Assembly: GCF_038049935.1 (NCBI RefSeq)
Contig: NZ_CP145886.1
Span: 992,001-1,056,000 of the forward strand
DNA: 64,000 bases
From: Rossellomorea sp. y25
GTDB taxonomy: Bacteria; Bacillota; Bacilli; Bacillales; Bacillaceae_B
Direction: 5' to 3'
Both the position numbers and the translations under genes were made by a program. Below the pieces are notes generated by a model. It was not told the DNA's origin. It ran no database searches and worked only from the letters and a program-made list of their open reading frames with translations. This document shows, one piece after another, positions 8,455 through 17,131 of the stretch (its first letter is position 1; the number at the start of each line of letters is the position of its first letter).

Positions 8455-9267
8455 ATGAAGAGTCAGAATGAAAACGAAGAAATGCTAACAGGAGGGAATG
8501 TCTCGGACGTATATCGTTCGGGAGATACGGTCAGGCGGGAATTGAAGTCTGATAGTGTTAAAATCCATAGGTTATTGCAGCATTTAGAAAGTAAAGGTTT
8601 TGATTATGCACCGAAGTTTTTAGGAATAGATGAAAAAGATAGAGAGATATTATCATTTATAGCAGGAGAAGCCGGTAATTATCCTTTAAAAGAATACATG
8701 TGGTCTAATAATGCTTTACAAGGAATAGCGAAGATGCTCCGGCATTACCATGATGCTGTGAGTGACTTTCCATTTATTGATGAATGGCAACCCATGGACA
8801 ATACACCGGCTAACATAGAGGTAGTGTGTCACAATGATTTTGCCATTTACAATATTATTTTTAACCAGGAAAAACCAGTAGGTATTATTGATTTTGATGT
8901 TGCGGCCCCAGGTTCGAGACTTTGGGACATCGCTTATACTCTCTACACCTGCGTTCCTTTAAGCAGGCACTATCATACCGAAGCGGGTGAAGCTGTTCAC
9001 TATGACCCAACACATGATGCCGACCGTATAAAACAAAGAGTGAGATTGTTCTTTGAATCCTACGGTATGGAGGGAATGGAAGAAGGTTATTTGGAGATGG
9101 TATTGCTGCGCTTGGAAGGATTATGTGCCTACATGAAAAGGAAAGCCGGTGAAGGTGACCTTGCTTTTAAAAAAATGATCGATGAAGGGCACCATGAGCA
9201 CTATCAAAAAGATATAAAGTTTATTCGTGAGCATGGGAAAGAGTGGGTTAAAAAGGCAGGTCAGTAA
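8455..9267 (+). CDS. APH/choline-kinase-fold phosphotransferase
   Basis: 270 aa, RBS TTGGGGG. Catalytic loop C-H-N-D-F-A-I-Y-N at 125-133 (H126, D128, N133) and I-I-D-F-D at 144-148 are complete. The N-terminal lobe starts T-G-G-N-V-S-D-V-Y-R, a P-loop-like nucleotide-binding turn. It differs from the other APH-like gene at 2151 and is closer to uncharacterised chromosomal phosphotransferases. A drug substrate is possible but unproven. Preceded by a long, structured leader. Confidence 0.8.
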   Translation: MKSQNENEEMLTGGNVSDVYRSGDTVRRELKSDSVKIHRLLQHLESKGFDYAPKFLGIDEKDREILSFIAGEAGNYPLKEYMWSNNALQGIAKMLRHYHDAVSDFPFIDEWQPMDNTPANIEVVCHNDFAIYNIIFNQEKPVGIIDFDVAAPGSRLWDIAYTLYTCVPLSRHYHTEAGEAVHYDPTHDADRIKQRVRLFFESYGMEGMEEGYLEMVLLRLEGLCAYMKRKAGEGDLAFKKMIDEGHHEHYQKDIKFIREHGKEWVKKAGQ

Positions 9268-9356
9268 AAAAACGTGATCATTGTATATAGTGTAAGCAGG
9301 ATTCGACCCAAGTTGCACCGAATATATAGGTAAAAAGTGGAATATAGGTGAAAAAC

Positions 9357-10166
9357 ATGAGTAAGATCATTCAGTATTACAATCAATTCGATGAGTGGGG
9401 AAGACTTGAACGTGAACCAGTAGAATTCCAGGTGAATTGGCATTATATAAGAAAATATATGCCCCAAACAGGCAATGTACTTGATAATGGTGCAGGACCG
9501 GGGAAATATTCAATGGAACTTGCCAAAGCTGGTTATCAGGTAACACTGACCGATTTGACCCCAAGATTAGTTGAAATCGCAAAAGATAAAGCGAAAGAAC
9601 TTGATTTAGACGAACAATTTGAAGGGTTTCATGCTGCAGATGCCAGAGACCTTTATCTGTTTAAAGATGAACAGTTCGACTCCTCATTGATGCTCGGCCC
9701 TATGTACCATCTGCAGGAAGAAAATGACCGTATTAAGGCAATGCAAGAATTAAAAAGAGTGACGAAAAAGGATGGATTGGTCTTTGTTGCCTTTATGCCT
9801 AGAATTAGACACATCCTTACATCGCTCTTATCTCCTGACAATTGGAAACCAAACAATGATATGGATACCATTTTACAATTTTCCCAATCAGGCTGCTTTA
9901 ATCACGCAGATGAAGGACGTTTTACTGGCGCGTATTATTTTAATATAGAAGACATCAATCCTTTTATGGAAGCAAACGGATTTGAAACCATCGAGCTGAT
10001 AGGTTCCAATGCAGGAACGGTTTTGAATCATGGCCATTGGGAGTACTGGAGAGAAAAAGGAGAAGGAGAAGTAAGGAAATTAATTGATTTAATTATCGAG
10101 AAGGCAACAGACCCTTATATCCTTGGTATTTCCTCTCACTTGCTTTATATTGGCAGGAAAAAGTAA
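9357..10166 (+). CDS. Class I SAM-dependent methyltransferase
   Basis: 269 aa from ATG 9357; AGGTGA just upstream is the RBS, so the GTG at 9348 is not favoured. Motif I is V-L-D-N-G-A-G-P-G-K-Y-S, motif II V-T-L-T-D-L-T, and L-M-L-G-P-M-Y-H-L fills motif IV. This variant of motif I with G-A-G-P-G is common in small-molecule methyltransferases of Bacillus. Monocistronic. Substrate unknown. Confidence 0.8.
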   Translation: MSKIIQYYNQFDEWGRLEREPVEFQVNWHYIRKYMPQTGNVLDNGAGPGKYSMELAKAGYQVTLTDLTPRLVEIAKDKAKELDLDEQFEGFHAADARDLYLFKDEQFDSSLMLGPMYHLQEENDRIKAMQELKRVTKKDGLVFVAFMPRIRHILTSLLSPDNWKPNNDMDTILQFSQSGCFNHADEGRFTGAYYFNIEDINPFMEANGFETIELIGSNAGTVLNHGHWEYWREKGEGEVRKLIDLIIEKATDPYILGISSHLLYIGRKK

Positions 10167-10263
10167 CTCTACTATACTTTCTTTATGATCGAATGAAGCC
10201 CGCTGTATTAAGGTCAATCTATAGATGGATTTGAAAGGGCCATTACCTTTTTCTTTAAGAAAA

Positions 10264-10291
10264 GCAGCTACATTCATCTTTTTGTAGCTGC
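10264..10291 (-). terminator. Rho-independent terminator
   Basis: GCAGCTACA pairs with TGTAGCTGC. The T-rich tail (TTTTCTT) is on the minus strand, so it ends the minus-strand gene at 10385-10930; it may also stop the methyltransferase transcript from the other side. Confidence 0.65.
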
Positions 10292-10384
10292 TCTCCTTCA
10301 TTATCATTCAAATGATTTCTTCAGAACATTAACCTATAATTCCTCTAATCAAAGCTACTCGAATTAATGGATAGTCATAATATA

Positions 10385-10930
10385 TTAGCTGAGGGATTTA
10401 ATCTCATCAATCAATCTCTTTATTTTACTGCTGGGACCACTGTCAGATAAAGACTTCCTAAACTCAACATAAAATGCTCCTTCAGCCAATAAGCTATCCA
10501 CCAATTTTTTTTTGGGAAGACAAACTGTGATCATTTCATAAACTGTATTCCAACTTGGATCCCAATGATTCCAAGTGAATAATATAGAGTCGTTTGAATC
10601 TTCTTTCATTAATTTCATTTCCCAATCCAATGTTCGCATCGAGAAGCCGCTAATACCATGACCATATTTCAAGCAGTGTTTCAAAGATTCAAGAAGTGAA
10701 AGCCATAATTCATCAACATCATCCCATTCATTAAAGGTAGAAAGAGGTTTTTGATAGATGGAAATCGTAACAGCACCAAAGATTGAGATTCCATCTGACT
10801 TGATTAATTGATTGTTTCCATACTCTTTTGACAAAGGCTCGTCAAGAGGTGAAAAATCATGATAGATAGCACCATTTAAGGTCATCTCTTTACAGTCTTT
10901 TTTTGAAATGTATGTCTGAATTGTTAACAT
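10385..10930 (-). CDS. Hypothetical protein, 181 aa
   Basis: Soluble acidic protein with no signal or membrane segment, on the minus strand between two convergent hairpin signals. W-D-D-V-D-E-L-W-L-S-L-L-E-S-L and W-N-H-W-D-P-S-W-N are its distinctive Trp-rich stretches. A weak ribosome site (AAGGTGATT) precedes the ATG. I do not recognise a family. It has good length and a matching terminator, so it is probably real. Confidence 0.6.
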   Translation of the reverse strand: MLTIQTYISKKDCKEMTLNGAIYHDFSPLDEPLSKEYGNNQLIKSDGISIFGAVTISIYQKPLSTFNEWDDVDELWLSLLESLKHCLKYGHGISGFSMRTLDWEMKLMKEDSNDSILFTWNHWDPSWNTVYEMITVCLPKKKLVDSLLAEGAFYVEFRKSLSDSGPSSKIKRLIDEIKSLS

Positions 10931-11025
10931 TCATAAATCACCTTTTATAAAGTATTTAGATTTCTAGATTATAAGGTTTTCGAGTTACTCATAAATGCCA
11001 TTTTCAACTCATGTTCCTTCCGTTC

Positions 11026-11709
11026 TTAGAGGGCGTCTTTTTGTAAGGTCTTACTTTGGAAGATTGCAGTACCGAGTAAGGAGGTTATTAAACCTAGTTC
11101 AAAGAAATTTGTGATGGCTCCGCTCTCAATCGGTAAACTTACAGCACTTCCGATAATCATTGCAAGGCTACCGGCAAAAAACCACTTCCATTTTTGTTTA
11201 CTCCAAATGATGATTGAAGACACAAGCAATACAAGAGATACGATTAGTACCATTACGGGCGGGCCATTTGAAGGTTCGTCAGAGCTATAGCTTAGGACAC
11301 CATTTTCCATATTCGCCACTACATGAAGTCCTGCTACCTCAGTAAAAAGTTCAAATAATACCAATGAAAAAGTCAATGCATAAGCAGAAAATGTACTGAA
11401 AGGTTTCTGAGCCCACAATACTTCTCCTTGCTCCAATGTTTTCCAGGAAAACAACACAAGAAGAGGGGTAAAAAATGCATGTATCCAAAATCGTGCGAGG
11501 TTTAATCGTTCTAATAGTAATCCTTCCCCTATGAACTGACCTATTGCTATGATTCCGTTGTCATAGATAAGGCCGACAACAACCGGCAATAAAAAAACTA
11601 TACTTTTTAATTTGTAAGTTCTTAGATAGATCACTCCAATTAACAGAATCCCGATGTAAGCAATTGAGAAAAAGCTAAATAGAAATGTATCGATTGGAAT
11701 TCCCTCCAT
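11026..11709 (-). CDS. Multispanning membrane protein
   Basis: 227 aa from ATG 11709 (a TTG-initiated extension to 11796 is possible but starts poorly). Hydropathy suggests seven helices, starting at F-L-F-S-F-F-S-I-A-Y-I-G-I-L-L-I-G. Conserved-looking polar residues inside helices (Y-D-N-G; S-W-K-T-L-E-Q-G-E) hint at a small transport or sensing role. It lies 168 nt downstream of the alpha/beta hydrolase on the same strand and may share its transcript. Family not identified. Confidence 0.6.
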   Translation of the reverse strand: MEGIPIDTFLFSFFSIAYIGILLIGVIYLRTYKLKSIVFLLPVVVGLIYDNGIIAIGQFIGEGLLLERLNLARFWIHAFFTPLLVLFSWKTLEQGEVLWAQKPFSTFSAYALTFSLVLFELFTEVAGLHVVANMENGVLSYSSDEPSNGPPVMVLIVSLVLLVSSIIIWSKQKWKWFFAGSLAMIIGSAVSLPIESGAITNFFELGLITSLLGTAIFQSKTLQKDAL

Positions 11710-11877
11710 TCTTGTATTCTTTAAATAAAAGACAAATAAAACATTTATGTGAACTTGAGCGCCAGCACAATTAATCGAAACCCCAAGCCAGAACAAAACT
11801 ATCGGTTGAGAAAAAATATTTCAACTGTGATAACCATTATTTGTTTGAATCACAAACGAATTCTTTTCATTTCTTGA

Positions 11878-12627
11878 TTATTTCAAATCATTCTTTTCTA
11901 ACCAATTAATAGTAGCCTTTACCATGCTATCTTGTTGCTGCTTGACAGAAATAGAAGCTTGATTGTCACCTTTTTGTTTTCCGTAAATGCCAAATTGGCT
12001 GTGGTTTCCACCTTTTATTTCATACATGGCAGCTTCTGTTGACAAGAGATGTCTTGTCTCAGTTATTTTGTCTATCGTCGATAACCCATCTTTTTCAGCG
12101 TATATTGAAAGCATAGGAATGTTTTTATTGGAGAAATCAGTTGTTTCACTAGGATAAGATCCTAACAAAATCACACCATCAATTTCACTTGGATGATCAT
12201 AAGCAAATGTTGAAGCTGAGACGCCGCCTAATGAATGTCCACCCACTATCCAATTTTGGACGGATGTATGGCTGTCCATTATCTCTTGCATTTTGTTAGT
12301 ATCAAACAATGAAAAATTAAGGTTCACATTAGGGATAGCAACTAAATAACCTTTCTCTGCTAATTGCTTACCATAGTAGCTGTAAGCTTCAGGTTCAACT
12401 TTTGCACCAGGATACACCACAATTCCTACATGATTATTTTCAGTTGGATTAAAAATGATCCAATCCTTCTCATAGTTGATTTCATCTTTATTTATGAGGG
12501 TGTAGAGTGTCTGAGACGGTTCATACGTCTGTTGTGACCATGTATAAAAACCAAGAAAACTTACTACAAAAAGCAAAGAGATACCGATTAAGAAATAAAA
12601 TATTTTTCTTTTCATATCATTATTCAT
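11878..12627 (-). CDS. Membrane-anchored alpha/beta hydrolase
   Basis: 249 aa. A single N-terminal hydrophobic helix (I-F-Y-F-L-I-G-I-S-L-L-F-V-V-S-F-L-G) anchors or secretes the enzyme. Nucleophile elbow G-G-H-S-L-G-G, acid in Y-A-E-K-D-G and His in G-G-N-H-S-Q-F complete a catalytic triad. It matches the alpha/beta hydrolase family often found in Bacillus as an exported esterase. A TetR-family regulator is transcribed divergently, so that regulator is its likely repressor. Confidence 0.75.
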   Translation of the reverse strand: MNNDMKRKIFYFLIGISLLFVVSFLGFYTWSQQTYEPSQTLYTLINKDEINYEKDWIIFNPTENNHVGIVVYPGAKVEPEAYSYYGKQLAEKGYLVAIPNVNLNFSLFDTNKMQEIMDSHTSVQNWIVGGHSLGGVSASTFAYDHPSEIDGVILLGSYPSETTDFSNKNIPMLSIYAEKDGLSTIDKITETRHLLSTEAAMYEIKGGNHSQFGIYGKQKGDNQASISVKQQQDSMVKATINWLEKNDLK

Positions 12628-12692
12628 TGTCCCTTCTTCATCTAGAGGCTTATTTCCATATTTGTTTTTTTTACTAAATTTATTACAATAGA

Positions 12693-12741
12693 TTGAGTCA
12701 GTATACTTTTATTAATTATATATACCTGAAGGTTAATTAAT
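12693..12741 (+). promoter_or_regulatory. Divergent control region: promoter and TetR-type inverted repeat
   Basis: TTGAGT then 17 nt then TTATAT forms a weak sigma-A promoter towards the TetR gene. Overlapping it is an inverted repeat ATTAATTA (12711-12718) and TAATTAAT (12734-12741), a plausible operator for the divergently encoded TetR regulator. The sites are inferred from symmetry and position only. Confidence 0.4.
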
Positions 12742-12786
12742 CAAATGTTTTATATTGTATTTTTTTTGAACATCAAGGAGGTACCT

Positions 12787-13404
12787 ATGAATAGTGAGTT
12801 ACCGAAGAAAAAACCTGGAAGACCAAAAATAAAAATTGAGAACAATCTAACGAGGGAGAAAATCTTAAAGACATCTGCTCATCTGTTTCTAACATATGGA
12901 TATGAGGGTGTTTCCATGGAACAGGTGGCTGAGGCTTGTAGTGTGACCAAAGCTAGCGTTTACTATTATTTTAAAAACAAAGCAAACTTATTCTCAGTCG
13001 CTGTGTCAAGTATGTTCCAACGAATCACGATACAAACAGAGAAACTTTTACATAGTTCTAATGGCTTGAAGCAAAAATTATATGAAGTCACACTCGATCA
13101 TTTAATGAGACCCCACATTGATTTTGAAACGTTATTAAAAGAAGCTGCTTTCTCACTAACAGAGAATCATATTCAGGAAATTCGAGATGCCGAGAAGGAA
13201 GTTCATAAAGCGCTGGAAGATATATTCAAGCAGGCTATGGAAAAAGGTGAAATAGTAGTAACAAACCCATTATTGCTTGCACATGCATTTTCTACAGTGG
13301 CAATGATTCGAAACAAAAAGGATTTAATAGAGGAATTAGGAGGGCCCCAAAAAACAGCACAAGCTTTAGTTGACCTTTTTTGGAAAGGTATTGGTCCAAA
13401 ATAA
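12787..13404 (+). CDS. TetR/AcrR family transcriptional regulator
   Basis: 205 aa from ATG 12787 behind AAGGAGGT; an upstream in-frame ATG has no RBS. After a basic tail (K-K-K-P-G-R-P-K) comes the TetR helix-turn-helix: I-L-K-T-S-A-H-L-F-L-T-Y-G-Y-E-G-V-S, then Q-V-A-E-A-C-S-V-T-K-A-S-V-Y-Y-Y-F-K-N-K. The C-terminal ligand/dimer domain is divergent. It probably represses the divergent hydrolase and itself. Confidence 0.85.
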   Translation: MNSELPKKKPGRPKIKIENNLTREKILKTSAHLFLTYGYEGVSMEQVAEACSVTKASVYYYFKNKANLFSVAVSSMFQRITIQTEKLLHSSNGLKQKLYEVTLDHLMRPHIDFETLLKEAAFSLTENHIQEIRDAEKEVHKALEDIFKQAMEKGEIVVTNPLLLAHAFSTVAMIRNKKDLIEELGGPQKTAQALVDLFWKGIGPK

Positions 13405-13686
13405 TTATTTATTAATATGTAAGAGTGGTGACGGGTAATCAGCGTCCAACTCAGCTGGTGTTGGCTAAAGAGGATGTATGAGTTTCTTGAAAGTAAAATA
13501 ATGGCAGCAGCTTTGTTTTTGTGTGCTAACCTGAAAAAGCTCTAAGCTGAACGTGTATCTTTTCTTTCTGTATTAAATGGGATGAAGTCATGTAAATAAA
13601 ATGCCCTGATTAAGATAAAAGATTCCTCGGATAAAAAGAGTTGGTATCTTTGCATTTTAAGATCGTCAGGCAGGGATGGTGTACCG
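13405..13686. other. Intergenic stretch without recognisable feature
   Basis: About 280 nt between the TetR gene and the DUF4269 gene. I see no gene with a credible start, no T-tracted hairpin and no operator symmetry that stands out. Confidence 0.5.
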
Positions 13687-14223
13687 ATGATAGATTTATT
13701 CGCACGTATGAAAAAGGGGACGGACAGGCAACAAAAGGCATATGCAGTCATCATGGAACTGGATATTTTGAATGCCATGAATATCTACAATCCTGTTCTA
13801 TGCGGTACCGTGCCAATTGGGGTAGACATTGGGAGTTCAGACCTGGACATCATTATGGAAGTACAGGAATTTGAGCCGTTTGAGGAATTGATCCTAACGT
13901 TATACAGCAAAAACAATGGATTTACAATCAAGAGGAAAACGATTAATGGTAAAGAAGTCGTGAAGGCGAATTTTATCTTTAGTGGTTTTGAGTTTGAGTT
14001 GTTTGGCCAAGCCCAACCAGTACATAAGCAACATGCGTATCTCCATATGCTGATTGAACATGAACTTTTGCAAAGATATCCTGCTCTTAAACAAAAGGTG
14101 ATACATCTCAAAAACCAAGGATACAAGACAGAGCCGGCGTTTTGTAAGCTTTTTGATATTACGGGAGACCCTTATGAAGGCTTGATCCGTTTTGGGGTTG
14201 GAGAAGGGATTATCACGGGGTAG
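13687..14223 (+). CDS. DUF4269 nucleotidyltransferase-fold protein
   Basis: 178 aa. G40-T41 followed by S-S-D-L-D (D52, D54) matches the pol-beta-type nucleotidyltransferase signature G[S/T]...DxD, and F-E-L-F-G-Q holds the third acidic strand. It resembles the Bacillus DUF4269 family, whose members are short, single-domain and of unknown substrate. An HD-domain gene follows 32 nt downstream, suggesting nucleotide addition and removal functions in one transcript. Confidence 0.75.
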   Translation: MIDLFARMKKGTDRQQKAYAVIMELDILNAMNIYNPVLCGTVPIGVDIGSSDLDIIMEVQEFEPFEELILTLYSKNNGFTIKRKTINGKEVVKANFIFSGFEFELFGQAQPVHKQHAYLHMLIEHELLQRYPALKQKVIHLKNQGYKTEPAFCKLFDITGDPYEGLIRFGVGEGIITG

Positions 14224-14255
14224 GTAGTTGAAATTCAATGAAGAGGTGAGCTTAA

Positions 14256-14888
14256 ATGAAAAATAATCTATTAAATATATTAGATCTCATCAAACTTGGA
14301 GAAAAGTTGAAATCTGAGATGAGGCACAGCTGGCTGTCCAATGGCAGACAAGAAAGCGTCGCGGAGCATACATGGAGGGTTTCCCTAATGGCGATGTTGA
14401 TCGAACCTTACTTAACTCAGAAGGTGGATTCGGCTAAGTTATTAAAAATGATCATCATACACGATCTGGTTGAGGCTGAAGCAGGTGATATTCCAGCATT
14501 CGATACAATGAACGATCGAATAGCGAAGGAACAAAAGGCAATCAATGAAAGGAAATCCATCGAGAAAATAAAGGAAATGTTAGGGAACGCTTTAGGAAAT
14601 GAACTATACACCTTGTGGTTCGAATTTGAAGAGAAAACGACATACGAAGCCAAAGTAGCCAATGCGCTGGATAAATTAGAAGCCCAAATTCAGCATAACG
14701 AAGCGGATCTCTCCACATGGCTGGACATCGAGCACAAGATGAGCTTTATGATGGACAACCATGTTGGGTTTGATCAAACATTGCAGCTCTTCAAGGATAT
14801 CATTGAAGGTGAGGCGGAAGTGAAATTGAAAGAGGCTGGGATCGATACGGAGAAAATGAAAGGTACTTCATCACCACTATTTACTTAG
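14256..14888 (+). CDS. HD-domain phosphohydrolase (YfbR/HD_3-like)
   Basis: 210 aa, RBS GAGGTGA. Metal ligands in order: E-H at 37-38 (S-V-A-E-H-T-W-R), H-D at 69-70 (I-I-I-H-D-L-V-E), and a distal D in A-N-A-L-D-K-L-E. This is the layout of 5'-deoxynucleotidase YfbR-like and HD_3 proteins. Likely a nucleotide 5'-phosphatase or related phosphohydrolase. Probably co-transcribed with the nucleotidyltransferase-fold gene upstream. Confidence 0.8.
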   Translation: MKNNLLNILDLIKLGEKLKSEMRHSWLSNGRQESVAEHTWRVSLMAMLIEPYLTQKVDSAKLLKMIIIHDLVEAEAGDIPAFDTMNDRIAKEQKAINERKSIEKIKEMLGNALGNELYTLWFEFEEKTTYEAKVANALDKLEAQIQHNEADLSTWLDIEHKMSFMMDNHVGFDQTLQLFKDIIEGEAEVKLKEAGIDTEKMKGTSSPLFT

Positions 14889-14955
14889 AACATCCCGTTT
14901 TTTGGCTTGATTTGAATGAAAGTAGTGTGTAAACCTTTCAATCTAGGGGCTTATA

Positions 14956-14990
14956 GAGGTCAATGGGGTCCATCACCATCCATTGACCTC
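14956..14990. repeat. Strong inverted repeat GAGGTCAATGG / CCATTGACCTC
   Basis: Perfect 11-bp arms (14956-14966 and 14980-14990) with a 13-nt loop. Only a C-rich run follows on the plus strand, so it is not a classical intrinsic terminator, though it lies 67 nt after the HD-domain gene. Confidence 0.5.
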
Positions 14991-15007
14991 CCCTCCCTAA
15001 GCCCGAA

Positions 15008-15238
15008 GTGAAAATCGCATATGCGGATGATGTTGAAGGGCTTCCAAGAAAAGGGGTAATGGCCTTTAGGCGGATTGTCCCCCCGCGAAGTACGTTGGCC
15101 AGTGATGAAGATGGTAAATTCATCTTTCCACCAGGAGGGTCATTTATCCTTTTCCTGGTAGCACCAGATCATGAAATCATTCAAGCGGAAGTGGCATTTG
15201 GCTGGTTTGAAAAAGCTGAGATGGATAGTTGTAAATGA
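15008..15238 (+). CDS. Possible small protein or 3' gene remnant, 76 aa
   Basis: An open frame from GTG 15008 with no visible ribosome site; the frame opens at 14987, immediately after an in-frame stop. The C-terminal half (F-I-F-P-P-G-G-S-F-I-L-F-L-V-A-P) looks like a folded protein core, and it is followed by a convergent terminator. Not recognised; I think a decayed gene is as likely as an active one. Confidence 0.3.
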   Translation: MKIAYADDVEGLPRKGVMAFRRIVPPRSTLASDEDGKFIFPPGGSFILFLVAPDHEIIQAEVAFGWFEKAEMDSCK

Positions 15239-15265
15239 TTCTGCCGGACTGATGGTGGGAATGAA

Positions 15266-15314
15266 AAAGGACGATACTTCTGCTTTTTCCTAGTAAGCAG
15301 AAGTATCGTCCTTT
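15266..15314 (-). terminator. Strong intrinsic terminator of the CsbD gene
   Basis: A perfect 20-bp stem (15266-15285 with 15295-15314) and 9-nt loop. The five-T run is on the minus strand directly after the stem, so it terminates the minus-strand CsbD transcript. Confidence 0.8.
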
Positions 15315-15371
15315 CAAGGTTTGTATGCAGTATGGCTTAAACCAACAGAGGGTACAGCCGCCTGATTTCAG

Positions 15372-15554
15372 TTACCAACTTTTCTTAAAGGATTCCTTCA
15401 CATCGCCAAACTTTTCCTGAACCTTTCCTTTATCTTTGTCGCGTTCGCCTTCCGCAATTTTAGAATCATCGTTTGTAAGTTTACCCAAACCTTTCTTCAA
15501 ATCTCCCTTTGTCTGCTTACGCTTTCCTTTTACTTGATCATCATTTATTCGCAT
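15372..15554 (-). CDS. CsbD-family general stress protein
   Basis: 60 aa, very hydrophilic and Lys/Asp/Glu-rich, with the CsbD pattern D-Q-V-K-G-K-x-K-Q-x-K-G and two further K-G/G-K repeats. RBS AGAGGTAGGG lies before the ATG. Members are SigB-controlled general stress proteins of unknown biochemistry. A SigB-type promoter lies 43 nt upstream of the start codon (15597-15622), and a strong terminator follows, making a tidy single-gene stress unit. Confidence 0.85.
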   Translation of the reverse strand: MRINDDQVKGKRKQTKGDLKKGLGKLTNDDSKIAEGERDKDKGKVQEKFGDVKESFKKSW

Positions 15555-15596
15555 GTTTCCCTACCTCTTTTCATTCATTTAATGTCTTATTATTCA

Positions 15597-15622
15597 ATAT
15601 CCAAATGGGGTTAAGAATAAAC
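15597..15622 (-). promoter_or_regulatory. SigB-type promoter for csbD-like gene
   Basis: On the minus strand GTTTAT (15617-15622), a 14-nt spacer, then GGATAT (15597-15602), close to the general-stress SigB consensus GTTTAA-N12-14-GGGTAT, at a sensible distance from the CsbD start. Confidence 0.6.
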
Positions 15623-15827
15623 AAAAAGGTTGTCGAAAAGTAATAGTAATTTATGCTAATTCAGTAACATGAAAGAAATATCCGGCTGACCTTTCATACG
15701 AACGGAGGTTGATCAAGAATTGGTTAAGCTTCTTTTTTACGAAAATAATCATTGAGTTAAAAGGGGTAATTTGAAATAATTGGTAGAGGGGAATAGTTGA
15801 AAAACGATGATTAGGGGGCAGGTAAAC

Positions 15828-16493
15828 ATGGTTAACTTATTCCTGTCTGGCGGAGGAGATAAGGAACAGACAGAAATAATAGATAAGGAATTTGTTAAGG
15901 CATTAGATCTTGATAAGCCGTTGCTATATATTCCAATCGCGATGCAGGGGGAAATTCCTTATAAAGACTGTTCCAAATGGATACATAGTGTGTTTAAACC
16001 TCTAGGCATTACTGAAATAGAAATGTGGACTGATTTAGAGGCTGTGTCTCCAGAGGATCTAAGGAAATTCTCCTCCATTTATATCGGCGGAGGCAATACA
16101 TTCTATTTGTTGAATACCATACGTGAGACAGGCTTTGATACGATTTTAAAAGAATATGTAGACAATAAGGGGATTGTATACGGAGGGAGTGCCGGGGCAA
16201 TTATTTTTGGCAGAGATATTTTAACATCTTCCCATATGGACTCAAACCAGACAAATATGAAAGCCTTTGAAGGATTCAACTACATAGAAAATTATTCAGT
16301 ATGGTGCCATTATGAAACTAGTAACGATGACTTAGTTAAAGAATACGTAAACAAATATGGATTTTCTGTCATTGCATTACCAGAGGAAGCGGGCATTGTT
16401 ATGAGTGAGGCTACATTTAAAGTAATAGGTTCGTCTCCTGCTTATATTTTTAGAGATGGGGATAAATATGTTGTTGAACCAAATGGGGAATAA
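15828..16493 (+). CDS. Peptidase S51 (dipeptidase E/cyanophycinase-like)
   Basis: 221 aa from ATG 15828, after AGGGGG; the ATG at 15807 lacks an RBS. F-L-S-G-G-G at the N terminus, Y-I-G-G-G-N-T-F-Y mid-protein and the serine nucleophile in Y-G-G-S-A-G-A (S121) are the S51 hallmarks, as in peptidase E, which cleaves Asp-X dipeptides. Cytoplasmic. The next gene starts one nucleotide after its stop, so the pair is co-transcribed. Confidence 0.8.
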   Translation: MVNLFLSGGGDKEQTEIIDKEFVKALDLDKPLLYIPIAMQGEIPYKDCSKWIHSVFKPLGITEIEMWTDLEAVSPEDLRKFSSIYIGGGNTFYLLNTIRETGFDTILKEYVDNKGIVYGGSAGAIIFGRDILTSSHMDSNQTNMKAFEGFNYIENYSVWCHYETSNDDLVKEYVNKYGFSVIALPEEAGIVMSEATFKVIGSSPAYIFRDGDKYVVEPNGE

Positions 16494-16494
16494 G

Positions 16495-17115
16495 ATGTCA
16501 ATTGTTCAAATAAAAGAAACGTTGCTATCCCGATATCAAAAAGAGTTCTCGGAAAACCGTCGTTTCATTGTAGGTATCGATGGCTTAGGAGGAGCAGGTA
16601 AGACCACGGTTGCAAAAGAGCTTCGACATGCATTGGAGCTTTCAAATCATGAGGCTTCCATCTTCCACCTTGATGATCATATTGTTGAAGCACATAAGCG
16701 ATATGAAACCGGGAATGATGAATGGTTCGAATATTACTTTCTCCAATGGGACATTGGATTAATCGAAACAGAGCTGTTCAAAAAGCTTCATGTTAACAGC
16801 GGCTCTATTACCCTCCCGTTCTATCACTCTTCAACGGTTACAGTCATTACAAAACCCATCCATCTTGCCCCTTCTGCCATCATCCTTATTGAGGGTGTCT
16901 TCTTACAAAGGAAAGAATGGAGACGATATATTGATTTTATGATCTATATTGATTGCTCTCATGAATTAAGAGTTGAAAGAGTATTGGGCCGTGACCTCTA
17001 TCTCGGTGACGATCAAGCAAGGCTTGATAAGTATAAAATAAGATACTGGTTGGCTGAAGATTACTACATGGATGAGGTGGATCCGGTAGGGAGTGCGGAT
17101 TACATAATTAAATAA
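16495..17115 (+). CDS. Uridine kinase-like P-loop kinase
   Basis: 206 aa from ATG 16495, with GGGGA as RBS inside the end of the upstream gene. Walker A G30-L-G-G-A-G-K36-T-T, then F-H-L-D-D-H as the substrate acid motif and I-L-I-E-G-V-F as Walker B. It belongs to the uridine kinase/phosphoribulokinase superfamily but is shorter and divergent, so the substrate may be another nucleoside or small alcohol. Cytoplasmic. Confidence 0.75.
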   Translation: MSIVQIKETLLSRYQKEFSENRRFIVGIDGLGGAGKTTVAKELRHALELSNHEASIFHLDDHIVEAHKRYETGNDEWFEYYFLQWDIGLIETELFKKLHVNSGSITLPFYHSSTVTVITKPIHLAPSAIILIEGVFLQRKEWRRYIDFMIYIDCSHELRVERVLGRDLYLGDDQARLDKYKIRYWLAEDYYMDEVDPVGSADYIIK

Positions 17116-17131
17116 AAAGGGGACTACGAAT